Below the pieces are notes generated by a model. The model saw nothing but the letters and a program-made list of their open reading frames with translations, was not told the origin of the DNA and did no database searches. This document shows positions 42,290-50,977 of a DNA stretch of 64,000 nt, one piece after another. Origin of the DNA: an uncultured Muribaculum sp. GTDB lineage: Bacteria > Bacteroidota > Bacteroidia > Bacteroidales > Muribaculaceae. The translations under genes were made by a program, and so were the position numbers. The DNA lies in contig CAJTSJ010000011.1 in the NCBI GenBank assembly GCA_910578785.1, positions 1 to 64,000 of the forward strand. The letters run 5' to 3'. Positions within the stretch are counted from its first letter, which is position 1, and each line of letters starts with the position of its first letter.

Positions 42290-42991
42290 TTTCCTGTTAA
42301 TACATTGATTTGGTACTACGTCTGATTCGGTATTGTATCCGGTGAAGAATGGCATTACATAATCCGTAAGGTCATGCTCTATATCATCCCATAGCTTCAT
42401 TACATCAGTATCTGAAGTAATACTATACCATCGGTCCTCGTTAGTCGGCAATAAATCCCCAATTCTCTCCCTGACGGCGCACTCATATTCTTTTGGGAAA
42501 GCGGGTGCAATCCCGGTGTGCTTAAAATCATAATGCTCAAGCCAAAACCGCTCTGTGTATATGCCGAGGTTGAGTGTGAATCGTATCTGCATGGCATTAT
42601 TCCATTTGTCATTCTGAATGTTTGCGCAATAACCTACCGAACCGTTGTACTTGAAAAAATGATTACCGCGCTTTTTGAACTCATTTTCCTTTAGGGAATC
42701 TGCAATCTTACCAAATATAAACGTGCGCTTCTCTTGAACATCCATTTTAGGCAACGATGGTTTATCGAATCGAATCATGATGCCTAATGCCAGTAAAACC
42801 ACGGCTCCCAAAATTGGCGTTTGCCATGAGATAGTCCCCTCGACAGGATCTCCGTATCTGCTTGTTACTATGCTTGACGAATCAATGTCCAATAGATACA
42901 TAAAGATTCCTATGCCAAGCATTATCGCCGAGCATACCATAAGGATGATGAATCCCTGACGCTGAAACCTATTCTTCATGGCCATTGTCAT
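42275..42991 (-). CDS. DUF4304 domain membrane protein (238 aa)
   Basis: Two hydrophobic segments come first (FIILMVCSAIMLGIGIFMYLL and a WQTPILGAVVLLALGIMI segment). A cytoplasmic DUF4304 domain follows (residues ~85-225), with the typical LKENEFKKRGNHFFKYNG start and RFTLNLGIY strand. DUF4304 proteins have no known reaction. The C-terminal INRKGGKR is encoded in junction repeat 3. Confidence 0.75.
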   Translation of the reverse strand: MTMAMKNRFQRQGFIILMVCSAIMLGIGIFMYLLDIDSSSIVTSRYGDPVEGTISWQTPILGAVVLLALGIMIRFDKPSLPKMDVQEKRTFIFGKIADSLKENEFKKRGNHFFKYNGSVGYCANIQNDKWNNAMQIRFTLNLGIYTERFWLEHYDFKHTGIAPAFPKEYECAVRERIGDLLPTNEDRWYSITSDTDVMKLWDDIEHDLTDYVMPFFTGYNTESDVVPNQCINRKGGKR

Positions 42992-43003
42992 ATGCGGAGT
43001 TAA

Positions 43004-43927
43004 TTACCACCACGGATTTTTATATGATGCACGGCTGTCACCACTTTCGGGTTCGACAATATCAAGGTCTTTCCATTGCATAAATCTATCCCATTCGGGT
43101 GAGGCATATTTGGGATTAACGTGGATTTCACCGGCTCCTATATCGAAATCAAAGCGGAATGGCAGACGATTATCTCCCCACATACAGCGTTTTACTATCG
43201 CGGGGTTCTTGTAGCTCTGCCATGTGCCTACATAGGAGCGGTTCATATATCCGTCGCCGTCCTCATCTATATTGTCTACCTTAATGACATCAGGCGCATC
43301 CCCCGTGACATATCCGTACGCGCCGAATATACCGCGAAATACTCCGCTTCCATTTTGTTTAGAATCTTCCTTGAGCGAATAATCGGCGATGATTTTATAG
43401 CAGTCGGGAGAATCGGCGTCACGCTCAAAAACACGGTAGATTTTCTTGATTTTGACTTCTCCCGAAAAATCGCAGACATTCTTTTTAACCTTTGTCCGGC
43501 CTCTTACGGAGTATGCCACGGAATCCAACTTTACCGCATCAGGATAGAAATAGACCTCTATCCGTTTGAAATCATTGCCAAGCACACCGTTGACGGGAGC
43601 ATCAAAAGTGTAGCTACCCCAATAACCGTATGTTTTTAGAAAGGTAGGCTCCAACTGAAGTTTCCCCTCAATGAATAGCTGAGTACAGTCCTCAAACAAC
43701 TGCCCTTCAATAGGTATCAGATAAGTTTCATATAAATCGCTGTAATCCATTTGGTCAAGATCGAGTGCATTATTGTCTATCCAATAATACACTGCGCCAA
43801 GTGCGTCGCGCTCAATTTTGAGCGGACTTGTGTCTGTTTGCATAGAATTCCTATGACTTTGCGCCCATAGGTTGCAGGAGAGAGCAAAGCCAACACACAG
43901 AATCAGTATCTTATATAGTGTTGCCAT
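43004..43927 (-). CDS. Exported protein of unknown function (307 aa), first of cluster
   Basis: A signal peptide (YKILILCVGFALSCNLWAQ) is followed by a beta-rich soluble domain. A late DEDGDGYMNRS acidic loop resembles a calcium-binding loop, and the protein ends SYKNPWW. No family is recognised. The start at ATG 43927 is only 3 bp after a TAAATTTG -7 box (43938-43931), so the mRNA may be leaderless or nearly so. It probably opens the nine-gene transcript that runs to 37580. Confidence 0.65.
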   Translation of the reverse strand: MATLYKILILCVGFALSCNLWAQSHRNSMQTDTSPLKIERDALGAVYYWIDNNALDLDQMDYSDLYETYLIPIEGQLFEDCTQLFIEGKLQLEPTFLKTYGYWGSYTFDAPVNGVLGNDFKRIEVYFYPDAVKLDSVAYSVRGRTKVKKNVCDFSGEVKIKKIYRVFERDADSPDCYKIIADYSLKEDSKQNGSGVFRGIFGAYGYVTGDAPDVIKVDNIDEDGDGYMNRSYVGTWQSYKNPAIVKRCMWGDNRLPFRFDFDIGAGEIHVNPKYASPEWDRFMQWKDLDIVEPESGDSRASYKNPWW

Positions 43928-43930
43928 ACG

Positions 43931-43938
43931 CAAATTTA
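43931..43938 (-). promoter_or_regulatory. -7 box of the nine-gene envelope cluster
   Basis: CAAATTTA reads TAAATTTG on the minus strand and nearly touches the ATG at 43927. No -33 match is clear. Confidence 0.5.
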
Positions 43939-44036
43939 CAATGAAAATTTCGTAATTCGGTGATAATATGGCAAGAAAAATCCGCATCTACACAGCTACC
44001 ACCATGAAAATGCGGATAATGCGGATAATGCAGGAG

Positions 44037-45215
44037 TTAATCTTGATATTTGCCCGTTTGCAGAGCAAACATCTCTTTCTGACGCTCAATTTCCATGGTT
44101 AATTCTTCCTTTGTCGGGAGATATGTCAGATATTTTGCTGCGTATAGTTGCTTGCTATCTTTAAGGATCGAATACCGTGCTAAATCCTTGCTTGTTTCCG
44201 AGCAAAGGAGTAAGCCGATAGTCGGGTTATCGCCTTCCGAACATTTCAACTCGTCGTACATGCGGATATACATATCCATCTGCCCGATGTCCTCATGCGT
44301 AATTCTCGATGTCTTTAAGTCTATTAGCAGAAAACATTTAAGGATATAGTTGTAGAATACGAGGTCTATATAGTATTCACCTATGTCTGTTTTTATCCTC
44401 TGCTGACGGGCAACAAAAGCATAGCCTTTGCCAAGTTCAAGGATGAATTTTTGTAGGTGGTCGATTATTGCGGATTCAAGATTGGTTTCCGAATAAGCAA
44501 CCTCTTGCGAAAATCCTAAAAATTCAGCGACAACAGGATTTCGCAGGAATTTATGTCAGTCTTTCTGATAATCTGTTGTAAGCCGTTTCATCTCATCTAC
44601 AACTTCACCACGTTTTGATTCTGGTGTCTGGAGCAGACGATGATAATATTGAGAGCCAATGTTGCGGTCAAGGGTTCGGACGCTCCAGTTCTCTCCGATA
44701 GCTTCCATCATATACCAATCACGCTCGTCATCGTCTTTAACTCGCAGCAATCTTTCGTAGTGTGACCACGATAAATTGGGGATATTATATCTGATTTCAA
44801 ATTGGTCAGACGGTGTCTGACCTTTTGACGGAATTAACACAGAAGATTGGTCAGACAGTGTCTGACTAATTCGCTTTGATTCAGCAAGCAGTGCTTGCTG
44901 AATATCCAAACCTCTGAACAACAGATAGAACTTTTTAAAATTTTTTATTTGAGTAAGGCTGTAACCTTTGCCATATTCTGCCGTTAACGCTTCGGATGCA
45001 AGTTCTATAATCCGTTTGCCGTATTCAGCACGCTCCCGGCCATACTGCTCCTGTTCAACGATTCTTTTTCCAACAAGCCAATTTGCAGCGACTTGAAAGA
45101 GGTCTGCGGTCTGATATGCCTTTTGTTTGGCGGTATATACTATCGCTTTTATATCGCTGATAAATTGAGCGTCATCAGCGTTGATATTATTGTATTTATT
45201 CAGATCGGATTTCAT
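44037..45215 (-). pseudogene. DUF1016 (YhcG-type PDDEXK) nuclease split by one in-frame TGA
   Basis: The frame from 45215 reads the DUF1016 N-terminal helical domain (RIVEQEQYGRERAEYGKRII, LSWSHYERLLR) and stops at TGA 44558-44556. The same frame then continues without another stop to 44037, coding the nuclease domain: NPVVAEFLGF, EYYIDLVFYNYILKCFLLID followed by LKT, which supply the PD-(D/E)xK-type residues. The only start codon in the second half is an internal ATG at 44279. A single nonsense mutation in an otherwise intact ~390-residue gene is the simplest reading; read-through is possible. Intact relatives are nuclease-like proteins often found on mobile DNA. Confidence 0.8.
44801..44866 (+). 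repeat. Pair of 21 bp palindromic direct repeats inside the DUF1016 gene
   Basis: 44801-44821 and 44846-44866 are identical but for one base, start ATTGGTCAGAC and are nearly palindromic (GTCAGAC/GTCTGAC). The 45 bp period keeps the frame, giving repeated SDQ-containing peptides in the linker of the protein. Confidence 0.7.
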
Positions 45216-45252
45216 TTTGCAAAGTTACGAATTTTATTGAGAATCAGGGCTG

Positions 45253-45430
45253 TTATCCGAGGGTATTCACAAGGTACTGTTTCATTTCCTCGTAGATGTC
45301 GCAATCGCGGGCGAAAGCCTTACTTCCCTCTTTATGGCCCGATAGCGCACCGACAACATTGGGGTCTTTGACCTCCTTGTAAATATTGCCGAGAAATGTT
45401 CGCCGGACACGTAAGTGGCATGAAACGACT
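45253..45430 (-). pseudogene. Remnant of a tyrosine recombinase C-terminus
   Basis: A frame ending at TAA 45253-45255 codes for CHLRVRRTFLGNIYKEVK, then VVGALSGHKEGSKAFARD and a final helix. This resembles box II of tyrosine recombinases (HxxRRTF ... LGH ... SKAFxRYR), here with the catalytic-tyrosine region degraded (DCDIYEE). No start codon or upstream catalytic domain remains; a stop closes the frame just upstream. It is a scar of a former integrated element. Confidence 0.45.
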
Positions 45431-45524
45431 CTCTACCGGTGGTGTCCTCAATCTTCAGTTCCTGATAGTCGTAGCGGTCAAGGGTGTCAAGGGCGTATGT
45501 ATAATCAACGACAACATCAAGCAA
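45411..45524 (-). pseudogene. Fragment of a RhuM/Fic-type protein
   Basis: The residues LDVVVDYTYALDTLDRYDYQ and TTGRESFHATY match the segment just before the Fic domain of RhuM-type proteins as I remember the family. After HATY, where an ENA...helix should follow, the sequence switches into the recombinase remnant in another frame. Upstream sequence does not extend it. It is a broken fragment, joined to the recombinase tail by deletion. Confidence 0.45.
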
Positions 45525-45566
45525 TGAACAGCTTGTAGTCCAGATAGAGAGCCGGGAACAATGACC

Positions 45567-46445
45567 TTATTCGGGAACGAATGCACGGTAATCCTTAGGC
45601 GACATGCCTACAAGATGCTTGAAGTATTTTCCGAAAAACGACTGATTGGCAAAATTGAGCTTCGTGCTTATCTCCTGGACAGTCATGCCCGTGTTGCGCA
45701 ACATGATTTTAGCCTCCATTATGACATACGAGTCAATCCAGTCGCCCGCAGTGCGCCCGCTTGCCTCCTTTACCATGGCCGACAGGTGTTTCGGACTGAC
45801 ACACAGTTTTTCGGCATAATACCCCACCGACCTCTCGGTTCGGAAATCACGTTCGACATACTGTATGAAATCATACAATATAGCATCCTTGCGCCTGATT
45901 TTGCCGACATTCTTGTCCGACGAATGCTCCGAATAAAGCCCGAGAGTCTCAAAAAACAGAGCTTTCAGCATCGACCCCACCGTCTCCGTGCGAAACGGGC
46001 GGTCGCCGGAATCGTAGGCCTTCTTGCGCAGAATGTTGTAGAGTTCAAGCTGATTCTGGGCCTCTTCGTCCGACAGCTTGATCACGGGATGATCCATCAC
46101 ACTTACCATGCACGGCAAAATACGCGACATCGACGGCAAAGTATCACCGAGATAGTCGGAGCTGACCATGATGCAGTGGCCGCGGAAATCGGCCGACGCC
46201 TGATAGCTGTTAACCACATGGCCGGGCCTAAGCACCATGATGCAATTTTTGGCGAGGGTAAACGTGCGCTGGTCATAGTTAAGAATCAGGCTGCCGTTCT
46301 CACACATTATGGAAAGGATAAAGTCAATCTTGGCCGGCAGCGTCAAGCCGCTTATCTTCGACAGGCTGTCAAACAATGCGATGTTATCCACACAGGCCGC
46401 AATAGGCGAATTGGACGGGATGCGGTCGATAGTTCTTATTTCCAT
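45567..46445 (-). CDS. AraC family transcriptional regulator
   Basis: The 292 aa protein has an N-terminal cupin-like sensing part (residues ~30-150, with LRPGHVVNSYQ) and a C-terminal double helix-turn-helix (YYAEKLCVSPKHLSAMVKEASG, ISTKLNFANQSFFGKYFKHL). The start at ATG 46445 is chosen because the in-frame start at 46502 lies upstream of the -7 box TACATTTG (46483-46476). It is divergent from the DUF6377 genes and may regulate them; that is inferred. Confidence 0.85.
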   Translation of the reverse strand: MEIRTIDRIPSNSPIAACVDNIALFDSLSKISGLTLPAKIDFILSIMCENGSLILNYDQRTFTLAKNCIMVLRPGHVVNSYQASADFRGHCIMVSSDYLGDTLPSMSRILPCMVSVMDHPVIKLSDEEAQNQLELYNILRKKAYDSGDRPFRTETVGSMLKALFFETLGLYSEHSSDKNVGKIRRKDAILYDFIQYVERDFRTERSVGYYAEKLCVSPKHLSAMVKEASGRTAGDWIDSYVIMEAKIMLRNTGMTVQEISTKLNFANQSFFGKYFKHLVGMSPKDYRAFVPE

Positions 46446-46475
46446 ATAGTCAAGAGATGCTTCATTGTCATATTG

Positions 46476-46483
46476 CAAATGTA
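46476..46483 (-). promoter_or_regulatory. -7 box of the AraC gene
   Basis: CAAATGTA reads TACATTTG on the minus strand, 30 bp before ATG 46445. Confidence 0.5.
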
Positions 46484-46636
46484 TGGATACTTTGCCAATC
46501 ATGCACTATTAATATATTTAATGAATGTTATAAATTGATTTTTTGCCGTTGCCACACACTCAGCAACCGGAACCGGAAGCGAAATTCCTATGATATACGA
46601 AAAATAATCGCTATTTTTACGCATTCATTCACAGAC

Positions 46637-48236
46637 ATGAGAAAAGTAGTTTTGCCTTTCGCCATAAAAGTATTTCTGTCGTTGATCGTCATCGGTGCCG
46701 TCCGGGCATCGGCGGCGCCAGCTTCCGCCATAACTCCCGCCGATGTAGAAAGAGTCCTCAGCCGCCTTGACAATGAACTCGAACAGCGTGAACATTACCT
46801 CAGACTCCACGAACACAAGATTGACTCCCTGACGGAGTTGCTGGCCGACAGACAGCTCGACGCATCGGAACGCCTGCGCATCATCGAAGAGAAAGGCGAC
46901 CTGTACGACGGCTACCTGTCGGACTCTGCTCTTGTGTGCTACACCGCCGGATGGAACGAGGCCATAGCGGCGGGCGACAAAGACCGCGAAATCAGATTCA
47001 AGCTAAAGTCTGCCGTATGTCTGCCTTTGGCCGGATTTGTAGGCGACGGTGTAAGCCGTTTCGAATCAATCGACCTTGACTCGCTCACGCCCGAACTGAA
47101 GGAGCTTGCGCTTGAATGCGGGCGTCAGCTCTACAGCTACGTGGCGGCATTCTACTCAGCCTACCCGACCGAATACGACAAATGGACATCATTGTCCACC
47201 GACCTTCAGAAAAGACTCCTTGAGATGCTCGACCAGGAAAGCCCAAAATATTTGCTGAATCAAGGCGAGTGACATGTTCATGACCGGCAGACACCGACAG
47301 GCCAAAGCCATTCTGCTCGAACTTCTTGAGACGGTGCCCGTCGACTCCAACATCGCGGCGCGCGCGGCCAACATCATCAGCCAGGCGGCCGCCATCGACG
47401 GACTTAAAGACGAACAGCTGTATTATCTGGCCATATCGGCCATAGCCGACATCCGTTCATCTACCCGCGAAGTGACCTCGCTGCAACAGCTCGGAATAAA
47501 CCTCTATGAATCTGACGACATCGAACGTTCACGCACATACCTGGCCCGCGCACTCGACAACGCCGTAGAGTGCCAGGCCGCCATGCGGATGCTGCAGACG
47601 TCAAAGGCCCTGCCGGTAATCGACAAAGCGCATCAAGAGGCTATGCGGCTCGGACGCATAAGGCTGTACATGGCCATAATGTTTTTGGTATTGCTCATGG
47701 CATGCCTCATAGCGGTGCTGGCCATGCTGAACCGCGAAATGAAACGCATGAAGGAACTCCAGAGGCATCTTGAAAGCGCCAACAAGCAGAAAGAAATGTA
47801 TATGGGACACTTCCTGAGCCTGTGCACGGTATATATGGACAAGCTCAATAAGTTTTGCCAGATCGCCATTAGAAAAATCACCACCGGTCACACCGACGAA
47901 CTGCTGAGACTCATGAAGTCAGGACGATTTATCGGAGAGCACACCCATGAATTTTACGAGACATTCGACAAAGCCTTCCTGCACATACACCCGACATTTA
48001 TCGATGATGTGAACAAGTTGCTGAAACCCGAAGAACAGATAGTGCCCGGCGAGGGAGAGCTGTTGAACACCGACCTGCGGATCCTGGCATTCATTCGCCT
48101 TGGAGTCGAGGATAGCCCGACCATAGCCCAGACACTCAACTATTCACTCCACACAATATATTCCTACCGCAACCGTCTTAGGAACAGAGCCATCGACAGA
48201 GACAACTTTGAATCGGACATTGCCGGACTGGATTAG
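46637..48236 (+). pseudogene. DUF6377 regulator split by a frameshift
   Basis: Two frames, 46637-47272 (211 codons) and 47274-48236 (320 codons), together match the full length and domain order of the intact neighbour at 48386-49993. They give a signal peptide (LPFAIKVFLSLIVIGAV), a TPR-like periplasmic region, one membrane segment (LYMAIMFLVLLMACLIAVLAML), a coiled coil, and a cytoplasmic DUF6377 domain ending in a LuxR-like helix pair (TIAQTLNYSLHTIYSYRNRLRNRA). The frames overlap around 47259-47272; removing one base near 47270 restores one protein (NQGE then DMFMTGRH). There is no homopolymer slip site, so a recent mutation or an assembly error is most likely. Confidence 0.8.
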
Positions 48237-48324
48237 AACGCCATCGAGTCTCGTTAACATTTATTATGTGACCGTAGCCATGTTAAACTTTACTAAAGCT
48301 ATTGTCTGTATTCAAATATGGTCT

Positions 48325-48332
48325 TAACTTTG
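48325..48332 (+). promoter_or_regulatory. -7 box of the intact DUF6377 gene
   Basis: TAACTTTG lies 53 bp before the TTG start at 48386. A 12-codon mini-frame (ATG 48340 to TAA 48375) sits in the leader just after it. Confidence 0.55.
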
Positions 48333-48385
48333 TTGGACAATGAAATCATTCTTGCAGATTCAACCAATCTTATAATATACCAAAT

Positions 48386-49993
48386 TTGCACACATTAAAG
48401 ACAATAGCAATCTTGCTTGTCCTTATATGCACACCTTTTAAGATTTTCGCACTCGATCCGCCGTTAAGAGCTACGTCGGAACAAGTAAAAGAAAAGCTAA
48501 AGGAACTTGACAAAGTTTTGAGCAAAAGGGCAACGTACCTTGCCGACCGGGAACGAAAACTCGACAGCCTGTCACTATCGATAGGTACGAATCCGGCCGA
48601 CACCGTTGCCGCGTATCTTTCTTTAGGCGAATCAATGCCGTCATACTCCGTGGAGGGCGCGATAAAATACCTCAACAAAGGTCTCGCATTGGCAGAGGCA
48701 AATCAAATGGACGACTACGCCACCGAATACCGGCTGGCACTTGCAAGCATATATCCGTCAAACGGATTCATTGCTGAAGCTCTGAACATGTTCAGCCAGA
48801 TAAATATCGACGAGTTGCCTAAACACATGCACGCCAAATACTATTGTTCCGGCGAAAAAATGTATGAGGAGATTCTCGAATACTACGCCAACACCGATGT
48901 CGACACCGAGGCATACAAATCGGAATGCGCCAAGTTTCGGCAGAACGCAATGTACTACTTCCCGCCAGAATCATCCGAATGGCTTCTGAGGGAGGCAAAA
49001 CAATATGCATCGGGAATCAGCATCCGGGCCGCGCAGATTTCACTATACGACTTAATAACCAGCCTTGAAGACACCGACCCGATCTACACCGAAGCTACTC
49101 AGCTGATGTCGAAATGCACCTTGATGCCGGAACTCGAACACGACCACATGTACTATCTCGCCTCGTCGGCCATCAGCGAAATCAAGCGCGGCGACCGCGA
49201 CGGAATGGCGTTGCACCTGACCGGACAGCAACTTTTTGACTACGGCGACATCGACCGCGCACACTCCTATCTGTCAAAAGCCATAGAGTCGATACCCGAA
49301 CCGGGAGCGCAATCATTTCGCAACGAGGCTCTTATAAAGACCCTCATGACCATTGAAGAAAGCTACGATGCGAAGATGAACAACAACATTCGCCTGCTGT
49401 CGGTGCTGATCATAATGCTGATTTTATGGGTAGTGTTCGTGTCGATAAGCCTTAGGCGCAATAAAAAGATTATCAGACAGCTGTCCCACGAACGTCATCT
49501 CGTCATCGAAGCCAACAACGCAAAGGAGACTTTCCTAAGGAACTTCCTTGAACTGGGCATAGTGTCATCACGCAGACTTGCCTCATTCTGTCGGCTGGTG
49601 ACACGCAAAATCGCGTCAAAGCAGTTCAGCGACATCTACGAGACATCCAAATCAGGCAAAGTGGTAGACGAACAACGGAAACAGTTCGTAACCATATTCG
49701 ATGCCTCGCTTCTGAGCATATACCCCTCGTTCATCACCGAGGTCAACGCCCTGCTTCGGCCCGAAGAACAATATAGCCTGCAAGACAACCACCTGCCCTC
49801 CGAACTCCGGGTGCTTGCGCTGACCCGCCTCGGCATCGACGACGTCAACCAGATTGCGGAAGCCATGGGATTCACCACCAGCACCGTATATGCATATCGC
49901 ACAAAAGTGCGCAATAAAGCAATAAACAAAGATACTTTTGACTCTGACATAATGAATATCGGGACTTTATCGCCTTTTTCCGAACCTTCGTGA
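48386..49993 (+). CDS. DUF6377 family membrane-spanning regulator
   Basis: The 535 aa protein has an N-terminal signal (TIAILLVLICTPFKIFA), a TPR-like periplasmic sensor region (~30-310), one membrane segment (IRLLSVLIIMLILWVVFVSISL), a coiled coil, and the cytoplasmic DUF6377 part. It ends in a LuxR-type helix (LTRLGIDDVNQIAEAMGFTT, STVYAYRTKVRNKA). It is thus a one-component regulator that could pass a periplasmic signal straight to DNA. The only plausible start is TTG 48386, since no in-frame ATG precedes the signal peptide. A paralogue lies directly upstream. Confidence 0.82.
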   Translation: MHTLKTIAILLVLICTPFKIFALDPPLRATSEQVKEKLKELDKVLSKRATYLADRERKLDSLSLSIGTNPADTVAAYLSLGESMPSYSVEGAIKYLNKGLALAEANQMDDYATEYRLALASIYPSNGFIAEALNMFSQINIDELPKHMHAKYYCSGEKMYEEILEYYANTDVDTEAYKSECAKFRQNAMYYFPPESSEWLLREAKQYASGISIRAAQISLYDLITSLEDTDPIYTEATQLMSKCTLMPELEHDHMYYLASSAISEIKRGDRDGMALHLTGQQLFDYGDIDRAHSYLSKAIESIPEPGAQSFRNEALIKTLMTIEESYDAKMNNNIRLLSVLIIMLILWVVFVSISLRRNKKIIRQLSHERHLVIEANNAKETFLRNFLELGIVSSRRLASFCRLVTRKIASKQFSDIYETSKSGKVVDEQRKQFVTIFDASLLSIYPSFITEVNALLRPEEQYSLQDNHLPSELRVLALTRLGIDDVNQIAEAMGFTTSTVYAYRTKVRNKAINKDTFDSDIMNIGTLSPFSEPS

Positions 49994-50063
49994 ACTTTTT
50001 GCAAGGCCCGGGTGTTATCTACACATCAAAAAAAATAATTAATCACATTTAAGCACTTGCCAC

Positions 50064-50810
50064 ATGAAAGATATCAAGGCGACCCTACTGGAACGTAGAA
50101 GCATCCGACGCTATGAACGCGAATCCATTCCCGATGAGACCATCGAGTTCATCTACGACGCTATCTGCAACACTCCTACAAGCTACAACGGACAGCAGTT
50201 TTCTGTAATTGATGTCTATGACCAGCCTATGAAGGAACGTCTGTATGAACTGATAGGCCAAAAACAGATCAAGACCTGCAGCCACTTCCTGATCTTTTGT
50301 GCCGACTACAATAAAATCACACAGATATCCGAGGCAAAGCTTATAGACATGCCCGATTTCCACCATACAGCCGACGGCGTAATTGTAGGCGTAGTGGACG
50401 CTACTCTTGCCATGATGAACGCCCTCGAAGCGGCCGAAGCAAGCGGGCTTGGCACCTGCCCTATCGGCTATGCCCGTACGGCGGCTCCCGAAGCGCTCGC
50501 CCGTCTGCTGAAACTTCCTCCACGCGTGTTCGTGGTGTGCGGTCTCGCCATCGGAGTTCCGCGCGAGTTTCCCGACATGAAGCCCAAGCAGAAACGCTCG
50601 TTAGTGATTCATCCAAATCTCTACCGGCAGGACTCAATGGTTCCCGAACTTCTCGAATATGACGAGCAGATCAAAGAGTTCAACGCCACAAGAAGCGGAA
50701 CTAAGACCGACAATGACTGGGCATCTCACATAGTGGACTACTATCAGGAGGCTATGAGCTACTGCACCCTCGACGCACTCCGCAGACGCGGGTTCGACGT
50801 GAAGCGCTGA
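50064..50810 (+). CDS. Nitroreductase family (NfsA-like) flavoprotein
   Basis: The 248 aa FMN enzyme uses NAD(P)H to reduce nitro-compounds, quinones or flavins; the natural substrate is unknown. FMN-binding landmarks are RRSIRRYERESI at the N-terminus, NTPTSYNGQQF, and GLGTCPIGYAR in the middle, followed by the CGLAIGVP strand. The C-terminal extension (~residues 190-248) resembles NfsA-type proteins. It follows the DUF6377 gene by 70 bp and ends before a good terminator. Confidence 0.88.
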   Translation: MKDIKATLLERRSIRRYERESIPDETIEFIYDAICNTPTSYNGQQFSVIDVYDQPMKERLYELIGQKQIKTCSHFLIFCADYNKITQISEAKLIDMPDFHHTADGVIVGVVDATLAMMNALEAAEASGLGTCPIGYARTAAPEALARLLKLPPRVFVVCGLAIGVPREFPDMKPKQKRSLVIHPNLYRQDSMVPELLEYDEQIKEFNATRSGTKTDNDWASHIVDYYQEAMSYCTLDALRRRGFDVKR

Positions 50811-50908
50811 TGCACTTACCAGCCGTCCGCGCAACATCCTTTACACGAAAAGGAACGATTGTCGGGCCTACCGGCATGTTTACAATAAAATTTTAGACAA
50901 TCTCTTAT

Positions 50909-50938
50909 TCGGCGGAATTAGTTTTTTCCGCCGATTTT
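50909..50938 (+). terminator. Terminator of the nitroreductase gene
   Basis: TCGGCGGAA (50909-50917) pairs with TTCCGCCGA (50926-50934) and is followed by TTTT. It abuts the next promoter. Confidence 0.75.
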
Positions 50939-50941
50939 GTG

Positions 50942-50949
50942 TAAATTTG
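50942..50949 (+). promoter_or_regulatory. -7 box of the LptF/G-ribBA operon
   Basis: TAAATTTG lies 28 bp before the ATG at 50978, immediately after the terminator. Confidence 0.6.
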
Positions 50950-50977
50950 CCAACTAAAACAAACAGCCAGACAGGAA

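Noticed and set aside
44556..44558. Selenocysteine codon in the DUF1016 gene
   Set aside because: The position is not a redox site in the family and no SECIS-like hairpin follows; a nonsense mutation is simpler.
45561..46538. 325-codon frame antisense to the AraC gene
   Set aside because: The opposite strand has a clear AraC protein; this frame is rich in His and Arg as expected for a shadow.
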